Source: Cellulomonas sp. KRMCY2
GTDB taxonomy: Bacteria > Actinomycetota > Actinomycetes > Actinomycetales > Cellulomonadaceae
Assembly: GCF_000526515.1 (NCBI RefSeq)
Contig: NZ_JAGF01000001.1
Span: 3,596,001 to 3,660,000, forward strand
Direction: 5' to 3'
DNA: 64,000 bases
The position numbers were made by a program, and so were the translations under genes. This document shows positions 50,411-57,651 of the stretch, in pieces (the stretch's first letter is position 1; every line of letters starts with the position of its first letter). Below the pieces are notes generated by a model. The model was not told the origin of the DNA, did no database searches, and saw nothing but the letters and a program-made list of their open reading frames with translations.

Positions 50411-50438
50411 GCGGTATTCGCCTTCGGGCGTATTCCGC
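50411..50438. promoter_or_regulatory. Imperfect palindrome between divergent island genes
   Basis: GCGGTATTCGCC-TTCG-GGCGTATTCCGC: 10 of 12 arm positions pair. It lies 107 bp before the small membrane gene start and 62 bp before the LuxR start, a plausible operator for the adjacent LuxR-type regulator. Confidence 0.55.
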
Positions 50439-50499
50439 AGCAGTGTGGGCGGTCGTACCGTGGAGGCACCGCAGGGGGACCTGGTGCCTTGGAGGAGCC

Positions 50500-51288
50500 A
50501 TGGACAGCAGCCATCTTCGTGAGGGCGATGTCGACCTGATGCTGCGGGTGATCGAGGACGGCCGACACGACGACCCAGGCGAGCAGATGCCATGGGCGCT
50601 GCTGGAGGGTCTGCAGGCGCTGATCCCTGCCGACCTGGGCGCCAGCTACCAGCACTACGACTACCTCGAGCACCACACACTCGTGATGCAGGCCGTGACG
50701 GGTGAGGGCCTCCACGAAGGCCCCGACTACGCTGACATCGGGCAGGGCGACCCGTTCTGGCAGCACTGGTGGGCCAGCTACTGCTCGTATCCCCAGCGGG
50801 CGGGGGACCTGGTGAGTGTCGTCCACACCGGCGACTTCTTCGCCACCGAGCGGGATCGCCTGGCCCATCCGATGAGCGAGGTTCTGGACGACCTGAAGTA
50901 CTCAATGATCGTTTCACTGCCCGCGCCGCCGGGCCAGGCCCGCCGAGTGCTGTTCCAGCGGTGGTCCGGCCCGTCGTTCAGCGAGCGTGACCGGCAGGTC
51001 GCTGCGCTGCTCCGCCCTCACCTCGAAGAGATCTGGCTGGACGCCGAGCGGCGGCGACACGGCATCCCGCAACTCACGCCGCGGGAGTGGCAGGTACTCG
51101 CGATGGCGGCGGCGGGCCTGTCATACGCGCAGATCGCGCATGAGCTCTTCGTGTCGTTGGGCACGGTGCGCAAGCACACGGAGCACGTCCGGGATCGGCT
51201 CGGTGTGCACACCATAGGTGCGGCCGCGGCCCTCGCGCTGCCGCATGCACCGGCCGCTATCCGCATGACCGTCCCGGCTCCCGCCTGA
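50500..51288 (+). CDS. LuxR-family transcriptional regulator
   Basis: 262 residues from the ATG at 50500, 3 bases after GGAGGAG. The N-terminal ~190 residues are an unassigned sensor-like domain rich in Trp/His/Tyr (WQHWWASYCSYP). The C-terminal LuxR HTH is at ~195-250: LTPREWQVLAMAAAGLSYAQ followed by IAHELFVSLGTVRKHTEHVRDRL. No receiver-domain aspartate pocket and no clear autoinducer motif are visible. It is the only regulator of this kind in the island and is divergent from the small membrane gene. Confidence 0.88.
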   Translation: MDSSHLREGDVDLMLRVIEDGRHDDPGEQMPWALLEGLQALIPADLGASYQHYDYLEHHTLVMQAVTGEGLHEGPDYADIGQGDPFWQHWWASYCSYPQRAGDLVSVVHTGDFFATERDRLAHPMSEVLDDLKYSMIVSLPAPPGQARRVLFQRWSGPSFSERDRQVAALLRPHLEEIWLDAERRRHGIPQLTPREWQVLAMAAAGLSYAQIAHELFVSLGTVRKHTEHVRDRLGVHTIGAAAALALPHAPAAIRMTVPAPA

Positions 51289-51534
51289 TTGGTCGGGCGG
51301 ATCTCCCTGACACCAGGTCCTCGCTACCGCAACGTGGCGATCGGCTGCCGCTCGAAACACGACAGGCACCACCCTGGTTTCCGCCCGAGCCGACCTTCCG
51401 GAAGGACTCATCGGGACGCGTCATCACTTCCCCGAGGCTCCCCCTCAGAGACATCCGCAGCTCGGATTAGCGAGCATGTCGGCGGGGCAACAGCGCGCCC
51501 GACGGCACCTCATAGCACTTGTTATACTCGACAG
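51289..51534. other. Gap between LuxR and mntA
   Basis: 246 bp with no gene. It contains a perfect 12-bp palindrome CCTTCCGGAAGG (51394-51405) and the mntA promoter at its right end. Confidence 0.6.
51520..51528 (+). promoter_or_regulatory. Extended -10 promoter of mntA-hepT, leaderless
   Basis: TG-T-TATACT, a consensus extended -10 element, ends six bases before the mntA ATG, so transcription would begin at the ATG itself. No good -35 is seen, as is common for extended -10 promoters. Confidence 0.65.
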
Positions 51535-52005
51535 ATGACTCCTCCCCTGGCTCAGGTTGCTCACGACGCGGACCAGGCGGTGCTCGCCGCCCGCGCCGCG
51601 CTGGTTCGTGCCGTGCGCCAGGCAGCCGCTGAAGGGATGACGCAGGCCGAAATCGCTGCGCAGATCGGGCGCTCGCAGCCGGAGGTGTCCCGGCTGCTGC
51701 GCTTCCACGGCACCAGCCCCCTGGCGCGCCGGTTGCGAACTCACCGCGCCGAGGTGCTCCATCTGATCGCCGCGGCCGGCGGCACCAACGTTCGTGTGTT
51801 CGGGTCGGTCGCGCGCGGCACGGACCAGGCGGGCTCGGACATCGACCTGGCGTTCACCATGAGTCGTCCCCTGAGCCTGTTCGAGCTCGAGGATCTCGAG
51901 CACCGCGTCGCGCACGCCGTCGGCGCCGCAGTGGACCTCGTCCCAGACCATGCGATCCGCCCCGCGCCGCGCAGCCGCGTCCTGACCGAGGCAGTTCCCC
52001 TGTGA
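51535..52005 (+). CDS. mntA: MntA-type nucleotidyltransferase antitoxin with N-terminal HTH
   Basis: 156 residues. Residues 15-60 contain an HTH (GMTQAEIAAQIGRSQPEVSRLL, residues 34-55). The minimal nucleotidyltransferase domain from ~72 has FGSVARG (89-95), the DxD in SDIDLAF (Asp102, Asp104) and a third acid in VDLV (Asp134), so the catalytic set is complete. MntA antitoxins modify HepT by adding AMP to a tyrosine. The stop overlaps the hepT start (GTGA). The HTH suggests it also represses its own promoter. Confidence 0.88.
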   Translation: MTPPLAQVAHDADQAVLAARAALVRAVRQAAAEGMTQAEIAAQIGRSQPEVSRLLRFHGTSPLARRLRTHRAEVLHLIAAAGGTNVRVFGSVARGTDQAGSDIDLAFTMSRPLSLFELEDLEHRVAHAVGAAVDLVPDHAIRPAPRSRVLTEAVPL

Positions 52006-52337
52006 GCCGTGGCAACAGACCCGTAGCGGACGTGCTCAGCGATGCGCTGAGCCACCTGGACGCGGTCGCCGACTACGCCATCGGCAACCTGAAGGAACAG
52101 AAGACCGTCGATGCGATCTGTATGCGACTGTCCGCCGCGATCGAAGCCCTCGCCGACCTCGACGAGACCACGCGCACGGACCTCTTCGGATCGACCTGGC
52201 CGCAGATGTGGGGCATGCGCAACCGCATCGCCCACGGCTACCTGCTGGTCAATCCCCCCATCGTCCGCGCCACCGTCGAACGCGACCTCCCGATCATCAC
52301 CCGTGCCGTCAGACTCGGGCTGCGCGAACCGACCTGA
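52002..52337 (+). CDS. hepT: HepT-type HEPN ribonuclease toxin
   Basis: 111 residues, all helical. The HEPN catalytic motif RNRIAHGY (Arg73, His78, Tyr80) matches Rx4HxY, where the Tyr is the residue AMPylated by MntA in studied pairs. Begins with a GTG overlapping mntA by 4 bases. Expected to cleave RNA when not modified or bound by MntA. Length is slightly shorter than many HepT proteins (~115-140). Confidence 0.88.
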   Translation: MSRGNRPVADVLSDALSHLDAVADYAIGNLKEQKTVDAICMRLSAAIEALADLDETTRTDLFGSTWPQMWGMRNRIAHGYLLVNPPIVRATVERDLPIITRAVRLGLREPT

Positions 52338-52356
52338 CGTCCGGTGCCCGCGCCGG

Positions 52357-52380
52357 CGTACGCCAACTGCGTACGCCAAC
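52357..52380 (+). repeat. Right pair of 11-bp direct repeats, 13-bp period
   Basis: CGTACGCCAAC at 52357 and again at 52370, identical copies. Same word and spacing as the pair inside the left end of the island. Confidence 0.65.
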
Positions 52381-52484
52381 CAGCTTCCGTTCGCGTCCGT
52401 CCGCGACGGTTCGCGGGCCGTGACGCAGGCGCCTGACCTGCACAGACGTACACCGGCGGACACGCGCGAGGCCCACTCCGATCA

Positions 52485-52530
52485 CTGACACGGAAGAGGT
52501 CACTGGTTCGATCCCAGTATCGCCCACCAG
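52485..52530 (+). repeat. attR core (46-bp direct repeat, right copy)
   Basis: Identical to 49325-49370. It lacks the tRNA 5' half, so it is not a second functional tRNA-Val gene. Confidence 0.9.
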
Positions 52531-52556
52531 CATCAGACGACGATGCAGCAGGTCAC

Positions 52557-52587
52557 AGGCCGTTCCGGAGAGCTCCGGGGCGGCCTT
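52557..52587 (+). terminator. Perfect hairpin, original tRNA-Val terminator
   Basis: AGGCCG-TT-CCGGAG-AG-CTCCGG-GG-CGGCCT folds as a near-continuous stem with a short T pair after it. It was presumably just downstream of tRNA-Val before the island inserted. Confidence 0.7.
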
Positions 52588-52610
52588 CGGCAGCTCCTCC
52601 GTGACCGCGA

Positions 52611-53495
52611 TCAGGCCCGGTCGGCCGCCGGGGCGACGGTGCTCACGTCGTTGGTGGCGGCCCAGCTGGCCAGCAGGGCCCGAGCATCCGCGCTGGGGCT
52701 GCCTGGCTCTGCCGTGTACACCAGAAGGGTCAGGCCCGGGTCCGCGGGCAGCGGGAGCGTGTCGTACATCAGCTCCAGTCGCCCGACGACCGGGTGGTTG
52801 ATGACCTTGTTCCCGGTGCGGTGCAGGCGCACGTCGTGCGCTGCCCACCGGGTGCGGAACTCCTCGCTGCGGGTGGACAGCTCCCCGACCAGGTCCGACA
52901 GTGCCCGGTCGTAGGGGTTGCGACCGGCCAAGCCGCGCAGGATGCCGACCGTGTCGTCGGCCGCCCGGTCCCAGTTCGCCCAGTAGTCCTTCGCCGCCGG
53001 GTCCAGGAACGCGAAGCGGGCGTGGTTCGCAGGTCGAACGGGGTCCCGGTACAGCGGGGCGTACAGCGCGCGGCCCAGGGCGTTCGTCGCCAGGATGTCG
53101 AGACGGTCGTTGCGGACCACCGCCGGGGCGCCCGTCATGGCATCGAGCAGGGCCTGGATGCTCGGGCGCACCGTCCCCTGCGCAGGGCGCCGACGCGCCT
53201 TCGCGGGGCTCGTCCCCGCCGCACGTGCCAGGTCGACGAGGTGGACGCGCCCCGCCTCGTCGAGCTGCAGCGCGGTCGCGAGCGCGTCCAGGACGCTCTC
53301 CGAGACACCGCTGAGGTTGCCCCGCTCGAGGCGGACGTAGTAGTCCACCGAGACGCCGGCAAGCGTCGCGACCTCCTCGCGGCGCAGCCCGGTCACCCGG
53401 CGGTTGGTGCCGTAGGCGGGGAGACCGGCCTGCTGCGGGGTGAGCCTGGCTCGCCGAGAGGTCAGGAAGTCCCGGATCTCGTCGCGGTCGTCCAT
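52611..53495 (-). CDS. XRE-type regulator with MmyB-like ligand domain
   Basis: 294 residues. HTH at ~10-65 (PAYGTNRRVTGLRREEVATLAGVSVDYYVRLERG), and a PAS-like MmyB domain at ~105-275 (GAPAVVRNDRLDILATNALGRALY, HPVVGRLELMYDTLPLPADPGLTLLVYTAEPGS). Family members respond to lipophilic ligands and usually control a neighbouring oxidoreductase. Here the divergent neighbour is an alpha/beta hydrolase, so it may regulate that. Confidence 0.9.
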   Translation of the reverse strand: MDDRDEIRDFLTSRRARLTPQQAGLPAYGTNRRVTGLRREEVATLAGVSVDYYVRLERGNLSGVSESVLDALATALQLDEAGRVHLVDLARAAGTSPAKARRRPAQGTVRPSIQALLDAMTGAPAVVRNDRLDILATNALGRALYAPLYRDPVRPANHARFAFLDPAAKDYWANWDRAADDTVGILRGLAGRNPYDRALSDLVGELSTRSEEFRTRWAAHDVRLHRTGNKVINHPVVGRLELMYDTLPLPADPGLTLLVYTAEPGSPSADARALLASWAATNDVSTVAPAADRA

Positions 53496-53699
53496 GCCGT
53501 CGACGGTACGTCCGACCGGACCGAGCCGGGAGACCCTGTCAGTACCTGGACCAGCGGGCCCACCACCTTCGCGCTGAACGGGGCGTCCGGGACTCGACCG
53601 ACACGGATCGGCGACGCCGCGACACGGCGCTCAGAGCAGTCATCCGCCATGCTTGCCCCTGCCGGCAGAAGCTCGGCGTGCCACGACCTCGGAGTGAGA

Positions 53700-54617
53700 G
53701 TGTCGATCCTGTCCCGTCCCGCAGCAGCAGCATCGGTCGCACGGCTCCTCCAGGCAGGGGCAGCCGTGGCGGCCGCCGGGTTGGAGCGCCGTGCGCGGCG
53801 GCGCCTGCCCGAGTACGACGTCCCGGTGCACTCCCTCGAGGTGCCGACGTCGATCGGCCCCGTGCGAGTCGGGGTGTACCGGCCGCGCGACGTCGACGAG
53901 TCGCCGGCTGTGCACGTCAATTTCCACGGCGGCGGGTACGTGCTGGCGATCACCGCCATCGACGATCCGATCTGCCGCACCCTCGCCGCCCTGACCGGGT
54001 CGGTCGTCCTCAACGTCGACTACGCGGTCGCACCACGCCACCGATTCCCGGCTCCGCCCCACCAGGCGTACGAGGTCGTGCGCTGGGTGGCAGACCATGG
54101 GCACGAGCACGGGTGGGACAGCTCCCGCCTCACCGTTGGCGGGCAGAGCGCGGGCGGTGGGCTGGCAGCGGCGGTCGCCCGACTCGCGTTCGAGGACGAC
54201 GGACCAGCGCTCGCCCTGCAGGTCCTGCACTACCCGCCGCTCGACCTGACCGTGCCCGTGTCCCAGAAGCGGTCGCTCGTGGCCAGACCGGTGCTGCGTC
54301 CGTGGATGGGTGAGGTCTACGACACCGCCTACGCGCCCGATCCTGCGACCCGCGCCGATCGGCTGGTCTCACCGGCAGGCGCAGCCGACACCGCGGACCT
54401 GACCGGTATCGCCCCCGCCGTCGTCATCGCCGCCGAGTACGACGTGCTCCGCGACGAAGCTCGTCGCTACGGCGATCGGCTCCGGGGTTTCGGCGCGCTC
54501 GTCGAGTACCGGGAGGTACCCGGAGCCGATCACGGCTACGACGTCAGCGACGACCTCCGCGCACGCAAGACGTACGCCTTCATCGCCGACCACCTGCGCG
54601 TCGCCACGGCCCGCTGA
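53700..54617 (+). CDS. Alpha/beta hydrolase (HSL-type esterase)
   Basis: 305 residues from the GTG at 53700, with GGAG 5 bases upstream (an ATG at 53649 is an alternative). The oxyanion HGGGY is in VNFHGGGYVLAI, the nucleophile elbow GQSAGGGLAAAVA, and the Asp/His pair lies in AAEYDVLRDEARRYG and PGADHGYDV. This is the hormone-sensitive-lipase esterase arrangement. Divergent from the MmyB-like regulator. An 18-bp repeat covers the stop codon. Confidence 0.9.
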   Translation: MSILSRPAAAASVARLLQAGAAVAAAGLERRARRRLPEYDVPVHSLEVPTSIGPVRVGVYRPRDVDESPAVHVNFHGGGYVLAITAIDDPICRTLAALTGSVVLNVDYAVAPRHRFPAPPHQAYEVVRWVADHGHEHGWDSSRLTVGGQSAGGGLAAAVARLAFEDDGPALALQVLHYPPLDLTVPVSQKRSLVARPVLRPWMGEVYDTAYAPDPATRADRLVSPAGAADTADLTGIAPAVVIAAEYDVLRDEARRYGDRLRGFGALVEYREVPGADHGYDVSDDLRARKTYAFIADHLRVATAR

Positions 54618-54653
54618 GTCGCCACGGCCCCCTGAGTCGCCACGGCCCGCTGA
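54600..54653 (+). repeat. 18-bp tandem repeat, three copies, over the esterase stop
   Basis: GTCGCCACGGCCCGCTGA at 54600, 54618 (one base changed) and 54636. Each unit is six codons reading Val-Ala-Thr-Ala-Arg/Pro-stop in the esterase frame, so the last codons and the stop are triplicated. Confidence 0.93.
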
Positions 54654-54659
54654 CCCGGG

Positions 54660-55919
54660 TCAGAGGTCGTGCTCGGCGAGCTCACGGAACTCGTCGGGCA
54701 CGGTGGCGCCCCGACGCCGCACCGCCGGCAGGTAGCCGACCGCGTCGCCGCCGAACCGGGTACGGATCGCGTCCATCGAGCCGTCCGCCGCCCGTCGAGC
54801 CGCGCCGGTCGCCGACCCGGGACGCCAGGGGTCGTTCGGTGCGAGGTCGAGCTCGGGCTGGATCGTGCGCTGATCGGTGAGGTTCGACACCGACACGGCG
54901 AGCAGGGTGACCTCCGGCTGGTCGGGGTTGTCCTCGATCGCGGACCACACCAGTCGTTCGGCGACCTCGGTCAGCGTGAGCGTGGCCGCAACGGGCTCGG
55001 CGAGGGTGCGGGAACGGGTCACCGACCGCATCCCAGCGAACCGCACCGTGACGGTGATGGTGCGCCCGGCCCGGTGCTTGGCCCGCATCCGGCGCGCCAC
55101 GCGGTCGGCGAGGTGTGCCAGCACGGCCCGCACCTCTTCGGGTTGCGGGCGGTGTCGGCCCATGGCTGACTGAGCGCCCACCGACCGGGCGCGGTGCGCG
55201 GTCGCGATCCGGCGTGGGTCCTCGTCGTGGGCCATGGCGCTGAGCTTGTGCCCGACGGCGTGGCCGAGGATGTGCTCGACCGCCGACGACGGGGTCTGCG
55301 CGAGCTCGCCGATCGTCCGGATGCCGAGGTCCGCGAGCCGCCGCTCGTTGACCGGGCCGACGCCCCAGATCAGACCGACCGGCAACGGGTCGAGGAACTC
55401 CCGCTCGGCTCCCGGCTGGACCACGATCAAGCCGTCCGGCTTCGCCACCTGGGACGCAATCTTGGCCAGGTGCTTCGTCCGAGCGGCACCGACCGAGATC
55501 GCCAGGCCGATCTCCCGCCGGACCCGTCGCCGGATCGCCGCCCCGATGGCCTCCGGCGGGCCGAACAGATGGGTCGCGCCGGAGACGTCGAGGAAGGCCT
55601 CGTCGATCGAGATGCGCTCGACCAGCGGCGTGACATCCGCCAGGACGGCCATCACCGCATCGGCGAGCCGCTGGTACTCACCGAAGTGGCCTCGGACGAA
55701 CCACAGCTCAGGGCACAACCGGGCCGCACGCCAGCCCGGCATGCCGCCCTGCACCCCGAAAGCCTTGGCCTCGTAGGAGGTCGCGAGCACGACACCGCCG
55801 GTCGGCCCTCCGCCGACAGCGATCGGCCGGCCGCGCAGTGCAGGGTCGAGCAGCTGCTCGACCGATGCGTAGAAGGCGTCGAGGTCAGCGTGCAGGATCG
55901 TGGGGCCGCCGACGGGCAT
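54660..55919 (-). CDS. dinB: DNA polymerase IV (Y family)
   Basis: 419 residues from MPVGGPTILHADLDAFYASVEQ at 55919. Catalytic acids are in HADLDAFYASVEQ and ERISIDEAFLDVSG. The thumb HhH region IWGVGPVNERRLADLGI and the little-finger domain follow; the C-terminus lacks an obvious beta-clamp QxxLF motif, but ends in a Gly/Arg-rich stretch. Error-prone bypass polymerase. A perfect LexA box lies 13 bases upstream and TACCCT six bases before the ATG, so it is SOS-controlled and probably leaderless. Confidence 0.94.
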   Translation of the reverse strand: MPVGGPTILHADLDAFYASVEQLLDPALRGRPIAVGGGPTGGVVLATSYEAKAFGVQGGMPGWRAARLCPELWFVRGHFGEYQRLADAVMAVLADVTPLVERISIDEAFLDVSGATHLFGPPEAIGAAIRRRVRREIGLAISVGAARTKHLAKIASQVAKPDGLIVVQPGAEREFLDPLPVGLIWGVGPVNERRLADLGIRTIGELAQTPSSAVEHILGHAVGHKLSAMAHDEDPRRIATAHRARSVGAQSAMGRHRPQPEEVRAVLAHLADRVARRMRAKHRAGRTITVTVRFAGMRSVTRSRTLAEPVAATLTLTEVAERLVWSAIEDNPDQPEVTLLAVSVSNLTDQRTIQPELDLAPNDPWRPGSATGAARRAADGSMDAIRTRFGGDAVGYLPAVRRRGATVPDEFRELAEHDL

Positions 55920-55932
55920 GGTCCCAGGGTAG

Positions 55933-55948
55933 TCGAACACCTGTTCGA
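55933..55948 (-). promoter_or_regulatory. LexA (SOS) box of dinB, perfect palindrome
   Basis: TCGAACACCTGTTCGA matches TCGAAC-N4-GTTCGA fully. It abuts the -10 TACCCT (55926-55931), so LexA binding would block the dinB promoter. Confidence 0.88.
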
Positions 55949-55967
55949 GCCACCAGGGCGTAGGGCC

Positions 55968-57647
55968 TCAGGTTGCTGCAGGCGCCTGGTATCGGTGAGC
56001 GGGGTCGCCGGCGTCGGCCGGATGGTCACTGCGGTGCACGATTCCACCTTGCAGGCTCAGTGCGCTCATCACCAGCGGGAAGTGGCTGAAGGCCTGCGGG
56101 GTGTTGCCCAGGTGGCGGCGTGCTCGGGGGTCCCACTCCTCGCTGAGCAGTCCGACGTCGTTGCGCAGGGTCAGCAACCGCTCGAAGAGCTCGGTCGCCT
56201 CGCGCCGGCGCCCCACGCCGACCAACGCGTCGACGAGCCAGAAGGAGCAGGCCAGGAACATCCCCTCACCGGGGGGAAGCCCGTCGTCGACGGTGCTGGT
56301 GCGGTAGCGGAGCACCAGGCCGTCGACCACGAGGTCCCGCTCGACGGCAGCCAACGTCCCGAGCGCGCGCGGGTCGTCATACGGCAGGAAGCCCACCCTC
56401 GGGATCAGCAGGAGGCTCGCATCGAGGGCCGTGCCGCCGTAGGCCTGGACGAACGTGTTCCGGGCCGCGTCGAAACCGTGGGCCAGGACGTCGGCACGGA
56501 TCTCCGCGCGCATGGCCGCCCACCGGCGGGCCGGCCCCGGCAGGCCGTAACGCCGGGCCCCGTCGACCATCCGGTCGGCCGCCACCCATGCCATCACCTT
56601 GGAGTAGGTGAAGTGCTGTCGCGGACCGCGCATCTCCCACAGCCCGTTGTCGGGTTCTCGCCACGCCCCCTCCAGATGGTCCAGGAGTGCCGTCTGGATC
56701 TCCCACGAGTCGTCACGGGGATCCTCGAAGGCACGCCGGGCCAGCGAGAGCCCGTCGAGGACCTCACCCCACACGTCGAGCTGCAGCTGGCCGGTGGCGG
56801 CATTGCCGGTGCGCACCGGTTGCGAGCCCTCGTAGCCGGCCAACCACGCCAGCTCGCTCTCGGGGAGGCGACGACGCCCGTCGACGCCGTAGACGACCTG
56901 CAGGTCGGCAGGATCACCGGCAACGGCACGCAGCAACCACTCGCGCCACGCGACAGCCTCCTCCGTGTAGCCGGTGATCAAGGACCTCTGGACCGGTTCG
57001 CGATAGGTGCCATGGACCCGACTGCGCTGCGTCCACCGCTGCCAGTAGGCGACGGTGTCGTCGAGCGCCGCGAACGCGTCGACCGGCGCCGGGCGTGGCT
57101 CGTGGCTCGGTGCCCAGGTGAGGACGAAGGGCACCCGGTCACCCGGCCCGACCGCGACGTCGCCGACCGTCGCCCAGTCCTGCCCCCGGAGCCGGACCCC
57201 CGCTGTCATGTAGGCGGAGTCGGGACCGGCGACAGCCGACATGCTGTGGCCCTCGTGCCGCACCCAGGGGATGACGTGACCGTCGTCGAACCTCAGGCGC
57301 AGCGAGCTGCGGACCCGGACCCGCCCGCGCACGCCTTCGACGATCCTGACCACGTGCGGGACGGTGGCGCGGGGCGGCATCAGGTCGAGCACCCGGATCT
57401 GGCCGTCGACGGTCGTGTGGATCGTCTCGAGGACCAGGGTGTCCGGCAGGTACCGACGGCTGGTGTCGATCGGGTCGCCGACCGGACCGAGCTGCCAGCA
57501 CCCGGCGCGTTCGGAGTCGAGGAGCGCCGCGAAGCAGGCCGGCGAGTCGAACCGTGGCAGGCACAGCCAGTCGATGGAGCCCGTCCGGTCGACCAGCGCT
57601 GCGCTGTGCAGATCGCCGATCAGCGCGTAGTCCTCGATGCGTGCCAC
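55968..57647 (-). CDS. GH15-family glucanase/trehalase-like protein with internal deletion
   Basis: 559 residues from the GTG at 57647 (VARIEDYALIGDLHSAALVD). The N-terminal beta-sandwich domain (SIDWLCLPRFDSPACFAALL) is intact. Both glutamate regions of the barrel survive: DNGLWEMRGPRQHFTYSK and LLSEEWDPRARRHLGNTPQAFSHFP. Between RSLIT and GYTEEAVAWREWLL the family normally has ~50 residues including TYAPTGGIVAAPT and GGxRNWDYRxxWLRDA; here the two flanks are joined directly at ~56972. The frame is kept, so a protein can be made, but a substrate-binding part of the barrel is absent and activity is doubtful. Confidence 0.85.
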   Translation of the reverse strand: MARIEDYALIGDLHSAALVDRTGSIDWLCLPRFDSPACFAALLDSERAGCWQLGPVGDPIDTSRRYLPDTLVLETIHTTVDGQIRVLDLMPPRATVPHVVRIVEGVRGRVRVRSSLRLRFDDGHVIPWVRHEGHSMSAVAGPDSAYMTAGVRLRGQDWATVGDVAVGPGDRVPFVLTWAPSHEPRPAPVDAFAALDDTVAYWQRWTQRSRVHGTYREPVQRSLITGYTEEAVAWREWLLRAVAGDPADLQVVYGVDGRRRLPESELAWLAGYEGSQPVRTGNAATGQLQLDVWGEVLDGLSLARRAFEDPRDDSWEIQTALLDHLEGAWREPDNGLWEMRGPRQHFTYSKVMAWVAADRMVDGARRYGLPGPARRWAAMRAEIRADVLAHGFDAARNTFVQAYGGTALDASLLLIPRVGFLPYDDPRALGTLAAVERDLVVDGLVLRYRTSTVDDGLPPGEGMFLACSFWLVDALVGVGRRREATELFERLLTLRNDVGLLSEEWDPRARRHLGNTPQAFSHFPLVMSALSLQGGIVHRSDHPADAGDPAHRYQAPAAT

Positions 57648-57651
57648 CGTG

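Larger units (their letters stand above)
49325..52530. mobile_element. Small genomic island in tRNA-Val(GAC), integrase not present
   Basis: A 46-bp perfect direct repeat (49325-49370 and 52485-52530) covers the tRNA 3' half from anticodon loop to CCA, the usual core of a tyrosine-integrase attachment site. The 3.1-kb interior holds a truncated immunity gene, a small membrane protein gene, a LuxR regulator and an MntA/HepT pair. No integrase, excisionase or replication gene is seen, so it is a remnant or a passively mobilised element. Confidence 0.85.

Noticed and set aside
52485-52530. A second tRNA-Val gene
   Set aside because: Only the 3' half is present; the D-arm and 5' acceptor strand are missing, so it is an attachment-site copy.
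53496-53699. Remnant oxidoreductase gene between the MmyB-like regulator and the esterase
   Set aside because: A partner oxidoreductase is expected beside such regulators, but none of the three frames on either strand shows a recognisable block.
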